This document shows positions 7,078-14,940 of a DNA stretch of 28,611 bases, piece after piece. Position numbers and translations under genes: made by a program. The first letter of the stretch is position 1. Every line of letters starts with the position of its first letter. The notes beneath the pieces were generated by a model, which saw only the letters and a program-made list of their open reading frames with translations, did no database searches and was not told the origin of the DNA. The stretch lies in the NCBI GenBank assembly GCA_003650785.1, contig QMRW01000003.1, positions 1 to 28,611 of the forward strand, read 5' to 3'. The stretch comes from Thermoprotei archaeon. GTDB taxonomy: Archaea; Thermoproteota; Thermoprotei; Thermofilales; B20-G17.

Positions 7078-8079
7078 TCAGTCTCCTCTTAACTCTCTCC
7101 CCGACTCTCCTAGTGGTATCAATGGTATCACTGTACCCTGAGGACCTGAGGTCAGGAATATGATTACATTTCCTTCAATTTGTGTAAGTGTATCTCTGAG
7201 TATCAGCATTCTAGCAATATCAGTATTATTAGCAGCGCCTAGAGCTTCCATAATCCTACGATAACCCTCAGCTGTAGCATTAGCCTTAATGAGAAAAGCT
7301 AAGGCTTCTCCCCTAGACCTCTCTATCTGAGCTTTTGCCTCTCCTTTAGCCTTTATTATCATCATTTGTGCAGAAGCATTGGCCTCTATTCTCATTCTTT
7401 CAGCTTTAAACTTAGCCGCTAACATCATTTGCTCTTCAGTCAATTTTGCCTCGACAGCTGCCTTGAACTTAGCTGGGAGATCTATATTTCTCAAGTCTAT
7501 CCCTTCAACTATTATAGCATTTGCAAGGGTCTTCTCCTTCTTAATAGCCTCTATAAAGGCAGTCGCTATTTTAGTCGATATCTCTCCTCTTTTCTCTATA
7601 GTCTCAACAGCTGTGTAGGAAGCTATTATATTCCTGACTATTTCTCTAAGTAGAGGAGCGAGTGCTCTTCTCTCCCAGTCGAGACCTGGATAATATGTAT
7701 AAAGCTCGAGTACTTTATCGGGATTTAATCTCCATCTTACAGTTATATCTACACGAGCCTCTAGCCCATCTCTAGTAAGACATGTTACCGCTGGCCACTC
7801 ACCATATTTACCTGGGGCCTCGGTCCACATATCCAGTGACTCCACTCCATATTTTACCACTACATAGTACTCCCATGGTTTCTTTATGAAGAGTTTTGGT
7901 CCAAGAACCACTCTCTTTTCTGCGGTAAGAGGGTCTACTATGATAGCTGCCTCGCTCACACCTACACTTCCAACCATTACTCCTAGTCCTAATCCAAAGG
8001 CTATTACTGCTATTATTAATACGATGATAAATATCCTAAGTGCTCTACTTAGGACTTCCACTCTTCGAGGAACTTCCAA
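7078..8079 (-). CDS. SPFH/Band 7 (prohibitin-like) membrane protein
   Basis: The 333-residue protein has one membrane anchor (about residues 14-38) after a short basic N-terminus. A prohibitin-type SPFH domain follows (ESLDMWTEAPG, then CLTRDGLEARVDITVRWRLNPDKV). A long Ala/Glu/Lys helix (about 215-270, with AKFKAERMRIEANASAQ and KAKGEAKAQIERSRGEA) forms the coiled coil that lets these proteins build membrane-bound rings or cages. They organise membrane patches and proteolysis; partners are unknown here, and no NfeD or FtsH gene is adjacent. The start is TTG at 8079: a GAGGTGA site lies about six bases upstream, while the nearby ATG at 8086 is out of frame and soon stops. Confidence 0.88.
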   Translation of the reverse strand: MEVPRRVEVLSRALRIFIIVLIIAVIAFGLGLGVMVGSVGVSEAAIIVDPLTAEKRVVLGPKLFIKKPWEYYVVVKYGVESLDMWTEAPGKYGEWPAVTCLTRDGLEARVDITVRWRLNPDKVLELYTYYPGLDWERRALAPLLREIVRNIIASYTAVETIEKRGEISTKIATAFIEAIKKEKTLANAIIVEGIDLRNIDLPAKFKAAVEAKLTEEQMMLAAKFKAERMRIEANASAQMMIIKAKGEAKAQIERSRGEALAFLIKANATAEGYRRIMEALGAANNTDIARMLILRDTLTQIEGNVIIFLTSGPQGTVIPLIPLGESGRELRGD

Positions 8080-8150
8080 TAGACATCACCTCGTTATAGT
8101 ATTACTGAGTACAAGATAATATCCTTTTCCTGAAGCAGATCTCAGAAGTA

Positions 8151-8160
8151 ACTTTAAATT
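8151..8160 (+). promoter_or_regulatory. TATA-like box for KH-domain gene
   Basis: The sequence actttaaatt is centred about 28 bases before the ATG at 8185. No SD is seen, so a leaderless transcript is likely. Confidence 0.55.
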
Positions 8161-8184
8161 ATACGAGCTTATGTCTTAAGACAA

Positions 8185-8778
8185 ATGACCATAGTGTACT
8201 CTGGAGAGGGAGCTAAGGGAAAAGTAATAGTAAATATACCAGTAGAAAGAGTGGGAGTACTTATAGGAAGTAAAGGAAGAATTAGGAAGCGTATTGAAGA
8301 GAACACCAATACTCGTATATCTGTAGATAGTGAAGCGGGAGAAGTTACTATAATACCTAGAGAAGGAGCAACGATAATTAACATAGAAATAGCCAGGAGA
8401 ATAGTAGAAGCCATAGGATATGGCTTTAATGCAGAAGACTCTCTCAGACTTCTTGATGAGAATCTTATACTAGACGTCATAGATCTAAAGGACTTCTTTA
8501 GGAGGAGAGAGGACATAGTGAGGATAAAGGGTAGAATAATAGGGGAGAGAGGAAAGTTTCGAAGAACCCTTGAGGAGATGACTGGAGTTAGAGTAAGTAT
8601 CTATGACAGATACGTTGCAATAATAGGTGAGTACGAATATGTAAGAATAGTTAGAGAAGCTATAAAAATGATAATCTCTGGGAGACAGCATAAGACTGTG
8701 TTGAACTTTCTGAGAAGGGAGATCTCAGCTGTTGAGAGAAGAAGAATTACAGAGTTATGGTACGAGAGGGAGACTTAA
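8185..8778 (+). CDS. KH-domain protein, PNO1/Dim2 (Krr1) family
   Basis: The 197 residues hold two KH domains. The first (about 8-65) has the GxxG loop in VGVLIGSKGRIRKRIEE. The second (about 105-160) has RIIGERGKFRRTLEEMTGVRVSIYDRYVAIIG. The C-terminus ends KTVLNFLRREISAVERRRI, typical of archaeal PNO1/Dim2 homologues. In eukaryotes and archaea this protein binds the 3' end region of small-subunit rRNA and works with the nuclease NOB1, whose gene lies about 4 kb away at 12150-12677. Known archaeal Dim2 may also bind aIF2-alpha. It is likely leaderless. Its last 4 bases overlap the opposite-strand PUA gene. The family is firm; the exact role is by homology. Confidence 0.92.
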   Translation: MTIVYSGEGAKGKVIVNIPVERVGVLIGSKGRIRKRIEENTNTRISVDSEAGEVTIIPREGATIINIEIARRIVEAIGYGFNAEDSLRLLDENLILDVIDLKDFFRRREDIVRIKGRIIGERGKFRRTLEEMTGVRVSIYDRYVAIIGEYEYVRIVREAIKMIISGRQHKTVLNFLRREISAVERRRITELWYERET

Positions 8779-9296
8779 TACTGTTTAGAGGGCTCACAAG
8801 TATCTCCTGAGTATATTCCCTTTCTCACCCTCACTACAACACCACGACTTAGACTGGATATCTCGATAGGAGATACCAGTAATCTACCTATCGCTACTAA
8901 GTTATCGTTGTCATCTACCACTATAACTTCATCTCCTGCTCTCAGATTCTGATCTATAGATCGTACATACTTAGGAAATACCGATCTTCCCCTAGCTACG
9001 AAATCTACAGCAACAGGATCTATAACTATTCTCAGGAAAGGGGGAGGTATTAATCTCTTTATCAACTCTCCTCCTGCAAGAGTGGGTATTAGGTATCCAT
9101 CAGTAGCTCTCAGAGTAAAGACAAGCTTATTGTCCACATATATTTCTCTTATTCTTCTCGTTCTCTTCGACTTCTTTATGCTGATTTTCCCAGAAAATCT
9201 CTCTATAATCTTACTGCCTAGAGCATTTCCGTATTGGTAATTTAACTTGGACTCTATCTCCTCTAGCTCAAGTAGGGAGGGTTTACTCAATGACAT
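8775..9296 (-). CDS. PUA-domain protein related to the C-terminal part of archaeosine TGT
   Basis: The protein has 173 residues. The middle (RRIREIYVDNKLVFTLRATDGYLIPTLAGGELIKR) matches the small domain ahead of PUA in archaeal tRNA-guanine transglycosylases. It is followed by a PUA domain (about 90-165: LRIVIDPVAVDFVARGRSVFPKYVRSID, then LRAGDEVIVVDDNDNLVAIGRLL). The catalytic barrel is absent, so it is an RNA-binding stand-alone form. Similar proteins are thought to bind tRNA or rRNA. It sits tail to tail with the KH protein. A strong AGGAGGGA site precedes the ATG, and the A/T block at 9321-9331 is probably shared with the divergent MBF1 gene. Nip7/UPF0113 is the main alternative family. 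Confidence 0.8.
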   Translation of the reverse strand: MSLSKPSLLELEEIESKLNYQYGNALGSKIIERFSGKISIKKSKRTRRIREIYVDNKLVFTLRATDGYLIPTLAGGELIKRLIPPPFLRIVIDPVAVDFVARGRSVFPKYVRSIDQNLRAGDEVIVVDDNDNLVAIGRLLVSPIEISSLSRGVVVRVRKGIYSGDTCEPSKQY

Positions 9297-9320
9297 AATC
9301 CCTCCTATAGCCTTCTGAGT

Positions 9321-9331
9321 AATACTTAAAT
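9321..9331. promoter_or_regulatory. TATA-like block shared by PUA gene and MBF1
   Basis: One block (aatacttaaat) lies about 30 bases before the minus-strand ATG at 9296 and about 36 before the plus-strand ATG at 9362. It is the only good A/T box in the 65-base divergent gap, so it may drive both genes. Confidence 0.45.
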
Positions 9332-9361
9332 CGGTATCGGTGTTCCTATATAGAGACCTAC

Positions 9362-9904
9362 ATGAAATTATACTGTGAACTCTGCGGCAGAGAAATTATA
9401 GGAGTGGGATATAGGGTTAGGATAGAGAAGAGCGAACTTACAGTCTGTAGAATATGTGCCAGTAGGTATAGAGTGGTTAAAGTAATTCCAACAGAGACTC
9501 TAACAAAGTCGGTACCTAGTAAAAGAGCAAGAAAGATAAAACCTAAAGTCTATAGGGAAAGCTTACTCGATCTAGAACTTGTAGATGACTATAATGTTAA
9601 AATTAAAGAGGCTAGAGAGAGAATGGGATTAACCAGAGAGCTATTAGCACAAATAGTTGGAGAAAAGGAATCTACTATAAGGAGAATAGAGCAGGGAGTA
9701 CTTGAGCCTACTGTAGAACTAGCCAGAAAGCTGGAGAGAAAGCTTAAGATCAAGCTACTAAAGAAAGTAGAGAGAGAGGAGAAAATAATCAGTAGACGTA
9801 CCTTAGATCTAACACTAGGTGATATAATAGTGATTAGAGAGAGAAAGAGGGGAGAGAAGAGTGGAGGGAGAAAGAGTACTGCTAGTACAGAGGAGACTAC
9901 CTAG
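9362..9904 (+). CDS. MBF1-type transcription factor
   Basis: This 180-residue protein has the archaeal MBF1 layout. An N-terminal zinc ribbon has four Cys (5, 8, 29, 32). A basic linker follows (VPSKRARKIKPKVYRES), then a Cro/cI-type helix-turn-helix (about 78-132: IKEARERMGLTRELLAQIVG, then STIRRIEQGVLEPTVELARKLERKL), and a charged tail. MBF1 bridges the TATA-binding protein and activators in eukaryotes; in archaea it has been linked to translation as well. The last 44 bases overlap the HflX start in another frame, so the Ser/Thr/Glu-rich end of this protein and the HflX N-terminus share DNA. It heads a run of four plus-strand genes. Confidence 0.92.
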   Translation: MKLYCELCGREIIGVGYRVRIEKSELTVCRICASRYRVVKVIPTETLTKSVPSKRARKIKPKVYRESLLDLELVDDYNVKIKEARERMGLTRELLAQIVGEKESTIRRIEQGVLEPTVELARKLERKLKIKLLKKVEREEKIISRRTLDLTLGDIIVIRERKRGEKSGGRKSTASTEETT

Positions 9905-11123
9905 AGAGAAGAGCTATCTCCACGAACTGAGAGAGCTAGCACTGGCGGCAGGATATGTACCCATAGCAGAGATAGAACAAGTGAGAGCTCAAGATGCTGC
10001 CTATCAAATAGGATATGGCAAGGCACTGGAAATATCAGAACTAGTAAAAAAGCTAGATATAGACAAAGTAATATTCTTTAATGAGCTCAAACCTGTTCAA
10101 GCACACAATCTCTCAAAACTATTTAAAGTAGATGTCATAGATAGATTTCAACTGATACTAGAGATATTCGCAAAAAGGGCTGGAAATAGGGAGGCCAAGC
10201 TTCAAATAGAGTTAGCCAGACTTAAAAGAGAGCTATCCTTTGCAAAAGAGTACGTACATGTGGCTAAAATGGAGGAACTTCCAGGATTCATGGGTGGTGG
10301 AGAATACGATGCTACAGTGTATGAGCGGCATATAAGGGAAAGAATATCTAGAATAAATAAAGAACTCAAGAGAATAAGGAAGAGAAAAAGAGGAGCACAT
10401 AAGCGAAGATCGAGGTCTGGCGCCTACTTAGTATCTATAACTGGATACACTGGAGCAGGAAAAACTACACTCTTTAATAGATTGACAGGAGAAAGTGGAT
10501 ATATAGATGGTAAGCCATTTGCGACACTATCAACTACAATAAGGAGGACGCGTTTAAATGGAATTCCAGCAATAGTATCGGATACCATAGGCTTTATTGA
10601 TTCACTCCCTCCACTCCTAATTGAATCATTCTATACTACACTAGAGGAGATAAATAACTCCGATATAATTATACTCGTTCTCGATGCGAGTGAAGAATTA
10701 GAGGAGGTAAATAGAAAAATTAGGGCTTGCTTTGATGTACTAGAAAGCATAGGTGCATATCTTAAGCCTATGGTGGTAGCATTTAATAAAATAGATCTAC
10801 TATCACCAGAAGATGTTAAAATGAGAATAGAAGAGTTAAGCTGGATAAAGAAACCACTAGTTCCTATTTCCGCAAAAAAGGGATGGAATATAGATGCATT
10901 AGTGAAAACAATACTTGATATTCTTCCGGGATATACTGAGGTTAGAATTATATTAAAAAGAAATGATAACCTGAATAAGCTGATAGATGAACTAAGTGAA
11001 GGATGTAGAATAGTAAGCATCGAGGATAATAGTGTACTCGTAGGAGCAAAGATAGAATGGTTAGCTAGTAAGGTAAAGAGGATAAGTGAATTGGGGGGTG
11101 TAATTGTCGATAGAAAATTATAG
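9861..11123 (+). CDS. hflX: GTPase HflX
   Basis: The 420-residue protein has the HflX order. An N-terminal nucleotide-binding-like domain (1-120: AGYVPIAEIEQVRAQDAAYQIGYGKALEI) and a coiled-coil linker (110-180) are followed by a G domain: G1 GYTGAGKTT (195-203), switch I with ATLSTT, G3 DTIGF (241-245), G4 NKID (309-312) and G5 SAKKG. A small C-terminal domain follows. HflX binds the large ribosomal subunit and splits stalled ribosomes, with GTP or ATP. The linker motif usually read as GPGE is GGGEYD here. The start is GTG with a G-rich site upstream, 44 bases inside MBF1. The end overlaps aTrm56 by 20 bases. An RqcH-like gene elsewhere in the window would act after splitting. Confidence 0.95.
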   Translation: MEGERVLLVQRRLPREKSYLHELRELALAAGYVPIAEIEQVRAQDAAYQIGYGKALEISELVKKLDIDKVIFFNELKPVQAHNLSKLFKVDVIDRFQLILEIFAKRAGNREAKLQIELARLKRELSFAKEYVHVAKMEELPGFMGGGEYDATVYERHIRERISRINKELKRIRKRKRGAHKRRSRSGAYLVSITGYTGAGKTTLFNRLTGESGYIDGKPFATLSTTIRRTRLNGIPAIVSDTIGFIDSLPPLLIESFYTTLEEINNSDIIILVLDASEELEEVNRKIRACFDVLESIGAYLKPMVVAFNKIDLLSPEDVKMRIEELSWIKKPLVPISAKKGWNIDALVKTILDILPGYTEVRIILKRNDNLNKLIDELSEGCRIVSIEDNSVLVGAKIEWLASKVKRISELGGVIVDRKL

Positions 11124-11658
11124 GGTGTATGTACTTAGACTAGGACACCGACCACTAAGGGATAGAAGGATAAGTACACACGTAGCGCTCGTTGCAAGAG
11201 CCTTTGGTGCTGATGGAATAATATTTGCTGATATTGTAGATCGTAAAATAGAGGAAAAAATAAGAGATGTAGTCAACAGATGGGGAGGAAAATTTAAGAT
11301 AGAATTCGGAATTCCATGGAAAAAAGTAATAGTGAATTGGAAGAAAAAAGGAGGAATAATAGTACACCTTACTATGTATGGAGAGAATATAGAGACCAGT
11401 GATGTATTAGAACGTATAAAAAGGAGTTCTACTAATATATTAGTAGTAGTCGGTGCTGAAAAAGTGCCGGCTGAAGTGTACAAGATAGCGGACTTCAACG
11501 TAGCCATAGGAAATCAACCCCATAGTGAAGTAGCAGCACTAGCTGTGTTCCTTGATAGGCTATTTGAAGGAAGAGAACTCACTAAGGAATTCAAAGGAGC
11601 GAAGATTAGGATAATACCATCTCCTAGAGGGAAAAAAGTAATCACAATCAAGGTGTAA
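11104..11658 (+). CDS. tRNA (cytidine-56-2'-O)-methyltransferase aTrm56
   Basis: The 184-residue protein matches aTrm56, a SPOUT-fold enzyme that methylates the 2'-O of C56 in the T loop of archaeal tRNAs. The N-terminus YVLRLGHRPLRDRRISTHVALVARAFGADGI is the family hallmark. The SAM-binding trefoil knot is NILVVVGAEKVPAEVY, then NVAIGNQPHSEVAALAVFLDRL. The start is TTG at 11104, placed by a GGGGGG run just upstream within the end of hflX (20-base overlap). This suggests translational coupling. TFE-alpha begins 4 bases after its stop. Confidence 0.95.
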   Translation: MSIENYRVYVLRLGHRPLRDRRISTHVALVARAFGADGIIFADIVDRKIEEKIRDVVNRWGGKFKIEFGIPWKKVIVNWKKKGGIIVHLTMYGENIETSDVLERIKRSSTNILVVVGAEKVPAEVYKIADFNVAIGNQPHSEVAALAVFLDRLFEGRELTKEFKGAKIRIIPSPRGKKVITIKV

Positions 11659-11662
11659 AAAC

Positions 11663-12169
11663 ATGCTAGCAACAGAAATAAAAGCTCTCAGAAAGCTATC
11701 AGAAGTGCTATTAGGAGATTATGGAGTCAGAATTATAGACATTATCAGAGAAAAAGGGGAGATCACAGATGAGGAATTAGCTAAGATACTCGGCAAAGAT
11801 ATTACAGAGGTCAGGGTAATGCTTCATAAGCTATTTGATGCAGGTATTCTGAGATATAGGAGGGTTAAGGATTCACAGATAGGTTGGTATTCATACTACT
11901 GGTATTTTACAGATGAACCCGTAAGGACACTGATACATCAGCGTAAGAATAAGATTCTAAGGAAATTAGAGATAAGACTCAAGTATGAAGAAAATAATAG
12001 TTTCTACATATGTCCAAACAGAGATACACCAAAGCTCACTTTCAATGAGGCCTATAATAATATGTTCATATGCCCTGTCTGCGGAAGTCTACTAGAGCCT
12101 TATGATAACAGTCAGGATATAGAGATCTTAAAGAAAATTATTAGTAGACTCAAGAATCTGCAGGTTTAA
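11663..12169 (+). CDS. tfe: transcription initiation factor TFE-alpha
   Basis: The protein (168 residues) has the extended winged helix (about 8-100: LLGDYGVRIIDIIREKGEITDEELAK, then VRVMLHKLFDAGILRYRR, then GWYSYYWYF) and a C-terminal ribbon. TFE helps TBP and TFB open the promoter and contacts RNA polymerase near Rpo4/7; Rpo4 is also encoded in this window. The ribbon reads FYICPNRD...FICPVCGS, so it has three Cys rather than four: the second ligand is replaced in CPNR. I believe some other crenarchaeal TFE proteins share this loss but cannot check here. A 37-residue C-terminal helix ends the protein. The last 20 bases overlap the end of NOB1 on the other strand. Confidence 0.93.
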   Translation: MLATEIKALRKLSEVLLGDYGVRIIDIIREKGEITDEELAKILGKDITEVRVMLHKLFDAGILRYRRVKDSQIGWYSYYWYFTDEPVRTLIHQRKNKILRKLEIRLKYEENNSFYICPNRDTPKLTFNEAYNNMFICPVCGSLLEPYDNSQDIEILKKIISRLKNLQV

Positions 12170-12677
12170 TACGTCTCCCCCTTTTAATAAGTTTAATACC
12201 ACAGAAGGGGCATACTCCTACGTCCTCTCTGAAAATCCTTCTACATGAGGGACACTGATATCTCCACCTAATTATACTTACAATTCCCCTTCGAATAAGT
12301 GGTTTAACCTTTAGATCTAGGAACTTCGCTACATTACTCACTGAGTAATCATCAGTTAGTATTATTACATCCTTCATCATCTTTTTATAGTCTAATGCTA
12401 GTGCGACTACCGATATATCAGTTTCTGAGAGTTTTTCTCCTAGAGTTTTTAGTATACTTTTAACTTCTCTAAGTGAGTTCTCAGAGGGGCTATCTATCCT
12501 AACTATTCTCTGCATAAGCGCTATAGAGGCATGGAGTTTACTCATTCGATCCTTGAGTTCATTTAGCACTTGTACCGTGGTAACGTAGATACTGTCTACA
12601 TCAGGATGTAGTGGTATTTTAAGGTTTATAAAAGCTGAGGCATCTAGTACTAGTACTTTTTTATTCATCCCATCCAT
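12150..12677 (-). CDS. nob1: rRNA maturation endonuclease NOB1 (PIN domain, zinc ribbon)
   Basis: This 175-residue protein has an N-terminal PIN domain (VLVLDASAFI, Asp12; then TTVQVLNELK, TDISVVALAL and VIILTDDYSVSNVA, giving the usual four acidic sites). A zinc ribbon follows, CPSCRRIF...CPFCGIKL (about 140-162). NOB1 cuts the precursor to mature the 3' end of 16S rRNA, together with the PNO1/Dim2-like KH protein encoded at 8185-8778. It lies downstream of NAD kinase. The ATG at 12677 gives a 13-base overlap. The ATG at 12668 would give the common ATGA four-base overlap and is an equal candidate. The 3' end is antisense to TFE-alpha for 20 bases. Confidence 0.93.
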   Translation of the reverse strand: MDGMNKKVLVLDASAFINLKIPLHPDVDSIYVTTVQVLNELKDRMSKLHASIALMQRIVRIDSPSENSLREVKSILKTLGEKLSETDISVVALALDYKKMMKDVIILTDDYSVSNVAKFLDLKVKPLIRRGIVSIIRWRYQCPSCRRIFREDVGVCPFCGIKLIKRGRRIKPADS

Positions 12678-13495
12678 ACCAATCTAGCTCTCAGTTTTCT
12701 GTAGAACTCATTCTTAAATTTTACCATCTTTATATCCTTACCCTTACTGATCTCTATACTCTCTTCTTTACCAATTTCGGCTATGTAAAATCCATCACCT
12801 ATCAGCTTAACGTCACTACTAAAACTGTCTAGACAGATTTTAAAATCTGAGGGTAGTATAGTAATCCTATTCAAGGGTGAGAGAGGAGCTATGGGGTGTA
12901 GAATAAAGGCGACCAAGCGAGGATCGAGCACTGGACCACCTAATGATAGCGAGTGAGCCGTTGAACCGATAGTTGTAGCTATCAATACTCCATCCATTCC
13001 ACCATTCAAAATAATTTCATTAGTATCGACATCCTTTACCGATAGATAGAGTAGCTTATGCGGTAGAGAGCTTTGTACTATAAGATCATTTAGAAAGTTA
13101 ATATCCGTATTCCTGAACTTTACACGCAGTCTAGCTATTCGTTGTATACTGTAAGATCCTTCTAGAAACATGCCTAGATAGTGCTCTAATTTGTTTAAGT
13201 CATATATACTCATTAAAAATCCCAGAGACTCCCTTGTTCGTATTCCTACTACAGGTTTCTCTGCTACAGTCTTTAGGCGAAAAATTGTTCTGAGAAGAGT
13301 ACCATCACCACCTATTATGATGAAGGTATCGGAGTTCTGGTCTATGAAGTCCATGTCATATCCTCTTTCGTCCAGAGCTTCTGCAAGTTTATGTTCAAGA
13401 AGGACTTCTATATCTCTCCTCTCTAGTAATCTTAAGGTTCTCAAAACTATGTCTAGAGTATCCTTGTCTGCTTTAGCAATCAACCCTATCTTCAT
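12665..13495 (-). CDS. nadK: NAD kinase
   Basis: The 276 residues fit ATP/polyphosphate-NAD kinase, which makes NADP from NAD. The ATP-site GGDGTLLR motif is at 62-69. INFLNDLIVQ corresponds to the family's NE/ND ligand segment. The glycine-rich DGVLIATTIGSTAHSLSLGGP (about 170-190) is the signature. HPIAPLSPLNRITILP closes the beta-sandwich domain. A TATA-like box at 13521-13527 on the minus strand is about 29 bases before the ATG, so the mRNA appears leaderless. NOB1 follows with overlap, an odd pairing in function but a clear operon by spacing. Confidence 0.94.
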   Translation of the reverse strand: MKIGLIAKADKDTLDIVLRTLRLLERRDIEVLLEHKLAEALDERGYDMDFIDQNSDTFIIIGGDGTLLRTIFRLKTVAEKPVVGIRTRESLGFLMSIYDLNKLEHYLGMFLEGSYSIQRIARLRVKFRNTDINFLNDLIVQSSLPHKLLYLSVKDVDTNEIILNGGMDGVLIATTIGSTAHSLSLGGPVLDPRLVAFILHPIAPLSPLNRITILPSDFKICLDSFSSDVKLIGDGFYIAEIGKEESIEISKGKDIKMVKFKNEFYRKLRARLVWMG

Positions 13496-13520
13496 ACATT
13501 TACATAGTATAGCAATGACT

Positions 13521-13528
13521 TATTAATT
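13521..13528 (-). promoter_or_regulatory. TATA-like box for NAD kinase-NOB1
   Basis: The minus-strand sequence ttaata lies 26-33 bases before the NAD kinase ATG, with no SD between. The aIF5A gene in the other direction has its own box (cttattata, about 13549-13557). Confidence 0.45.
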
Positions 13529-13590
13529 CCATCTAGAGGTTAAGTTATCTTATTATAGTAGGGGATTGATATAGTATTGAGGTGTAAGGC

Positions 13591-13986
13591 TTGTCTACCA
13601 AACCTGTAGATGCTGGTAGTCTAAAACCCGGATCCTTTGTGGTTATAGATGGTGAACCCTGTAAAGTTGTGGAGGTGGAGAAATCAAAACCTGGAAAACA
13701 CGGTTCAGCTAAAGCTAGGATAGTAGCTATAGGTCTATTCGATAATGTTAAGAGAACTCTCATCGCTCCTACAGATGCCCGGGTAGATGTACCCGTTGTA
13801 AGTAAGAGGACAGCACAGGTTATCTCTGATCTGGGTTCAACTGTGCAGCTTATGGACCTATCTACATATGAAGTGTATGAAGTTCGAAAGCCTGTTGAAG
13901 AAGAACTTAGGTCTGTACTTACTCCAGGTACTGAAGTAGAAGTTTGGGAAGTAATGGGTAGGCGTAAAATAATGAGAGTTAAATAG
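13591..13986 (+). CDS. eif5A: translation factor aIF5A
   Basis: The protein has 131 residues and two beta-barrel domains. The hypusine loop SKPGKHGSAKARIVAIG lies near residues 32-48; Lys36 in PGKHG is the expected hypusine or deoxyhypusine site. aIF5A relieves stalls at proline-rich and other difficult sequences and aids termination. The start is TTG at 13591, placed by GAGGTG at 13579-13584. An A/T box near 13553 would start the mRNA almost at that site. The gene stands alone and its end overlaps the opposite-strand DUF655 gene by 8 bases. No deoxyhypusine synthase gene is in the window. Confidence 0.96.
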   Translation: MSTKPVDAGSLKPGSFVVIDGEPCKVVEVEKSKPGKHGSAKARIVAIGLFDNVKRTLIAPTDARVDVPVVSKRTAQVISDLGSTVQLMDLSTYEVYEVRKPVEEELRSVLTPGTEVEVWEVMGRRKIMRVK

Positions 13987-14563
13987 ATGGAGCAGTAAAT
14001 ACGTGGTATTTTTCTCTGCTATCCATAATTTCCTGAATTATCCTATTTACTATTAGCCTCTTAGGATCAGCTATTCTAGTTCTATTTTGAATATCCTCAA
14101 AACTTTCAAAAGGTTTCTTTCTACGCTCCTCCAAAATTTTCCAGAGGGTTTTTTTACCTATTCCCCGAAGTAGTTCTAAACTGTGCATCCTAGGGGTTAA
14201 AGGTTGGGCTTCATTGAAAAATTTAATAAAGTCATGAGCTCGTCTTTCTACTATAGTCTCAATCATTCTTTCAAGTTCAGATTTAGCTCTTGCTGTTAAA
14301 TCTTCATAGCGAATTCTTCTCAAAACTCTACGTATCTTTAAGCTTATTTCCTTAGTTCCTATGTAAATCCTCTCACCTATTTGAAGAGTAATTCCTGGAA
14401 ATGGACAGACCTCTAGGAGTATGAAGTACTGTTCTCCTACAACTTGAGCTATAGGACCTCTGATGAATACTCTACTAGGTGAGTAATAACCCTGTGGTAG
14501 GAAATCTAGAACATATGCGTACTCCTCATAGTAGGTAGGTCTTCTAGAAGCATATCTTGACAT
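13979..14563 (-). CDS. DUF655 family protein (OB-like and helix-hairpin-helix)
   Basis: The protein belongs to the archaeal DUF655 family, usually next to rpo4 and often a 16S dimethylase gene, and is predicted to bind nucleic acid. An N-terminal beta-rich part (YEEYAYVLDFLPQGYYS, then RGPIAQVVGEQYFILLEV, then GERIYIG) resembles an S1/OB barrel. The C-terminal half has a helix-hairpin-helix (MHSLELLRGIGKKTLWKILEERRKKPF) and a DP-rich helix end. An ATG at 14581 is possible, but GGAGGTG sits 3 bases before the ATG at 14563 and nothing like it precedes 14581. I therefore choose 14563 (194 residues). It follows rpo4 closely and overlaps the end of aIF5A by 8 bases. Confidence 0.88.
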   Translation of the reverse strand: MSRYASRRPTYYEEYAYVLDFLPQGYYSPSRVFIRGPIAQVVGEQYFILLEVCPFPGITLQIGERIYIGTKEISLKIRRVLRRIRYEDLTARAKSELERMIETIVERRAHDFIKFFNEAQPLTPRMHSLELLRGIGKKTLWKILEERRKKPFESFEDIQNRTRIADPKRLIVNRIIQEIMDSREKYHVFTAPSI

Positions 14564-14573
14564 ATACACCTCC

Positions 14574-14894
14574 TCACTCATGAAGTATTTGAAGTATCTT
14601 CTGTAGTTCTTCTGTTGTTAGAAATCTCTCCTTTATTAATATTGTTCTAATCTCTTCAATAGACTTAGGCATTATATTAACTAGCTGTACAGCAGCTTCT
14701 ACAGATATATCTAGTTCTTTAACTAATCTCTTAACTATATTCTTAGCTTTATCTGCTTCAACTTTGCTAAATTGCTGAAGGTAGCTTAATGTAATCTGTT
14801 CGATATTGGAAAGCTCAAACTTTTTACTTTTATCTTCTAATATCTCCCTGGCCTCTGGAATGGTTAATAATCTTTCCTCAATCACTTTTATCAA
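14574..14894 (-). CDS. rpo4: DNA-directed RNA polymerase subunit Rpo4 (RpoF)
   Basis: This 106-residue, all-helical protein matches archaeal Rpo4/Rpb4. LLTIPEAREILED opens it, followed by LSYLQQFSKVEADKAKNIVKRL and the HRDC-like end VQLVNIMPKSIEEIRTILIKE, then LTTEELQKILQIL. With Rpo7 it forms the polymerase stalk that binds emerging RNA and TFE. The start is TTG at 14894, six bases after AGGTGA. The A/T block at 14930-14940 is probably used in both directions, toward this gene and toward L21e. DUF655 follows as in many archaea. Confidence 0.94.
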   Translation of the reverse strand: MIKVIEERLLTIPEAREILEDKSKKFELSNIEQITLSYLQQFSKVEADKAKNIVKRLVKELDISVEAAVQLVNIMPKSIEEIRTILIKERFLTTEELQKILQILHE

Positions 14895-14929
14895 TTCACT
14901 TCACCTTTACACTTATTCTATTCTAATGA

Positions 14930-14940
14930 AAAATATATAT
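14930..14940. promoter_or_regulatory. bidirectional TATA block between rpo4 and rpl21e
   Basis: The alternating run aaatatatat is nearly self-complementary. It sits about 36 bases before the L21e ATG (14971) and about 41 before the Rpo4 TTG (14894). No other strong A/T box lies in this 76-base gap. Confidence 0.55.
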
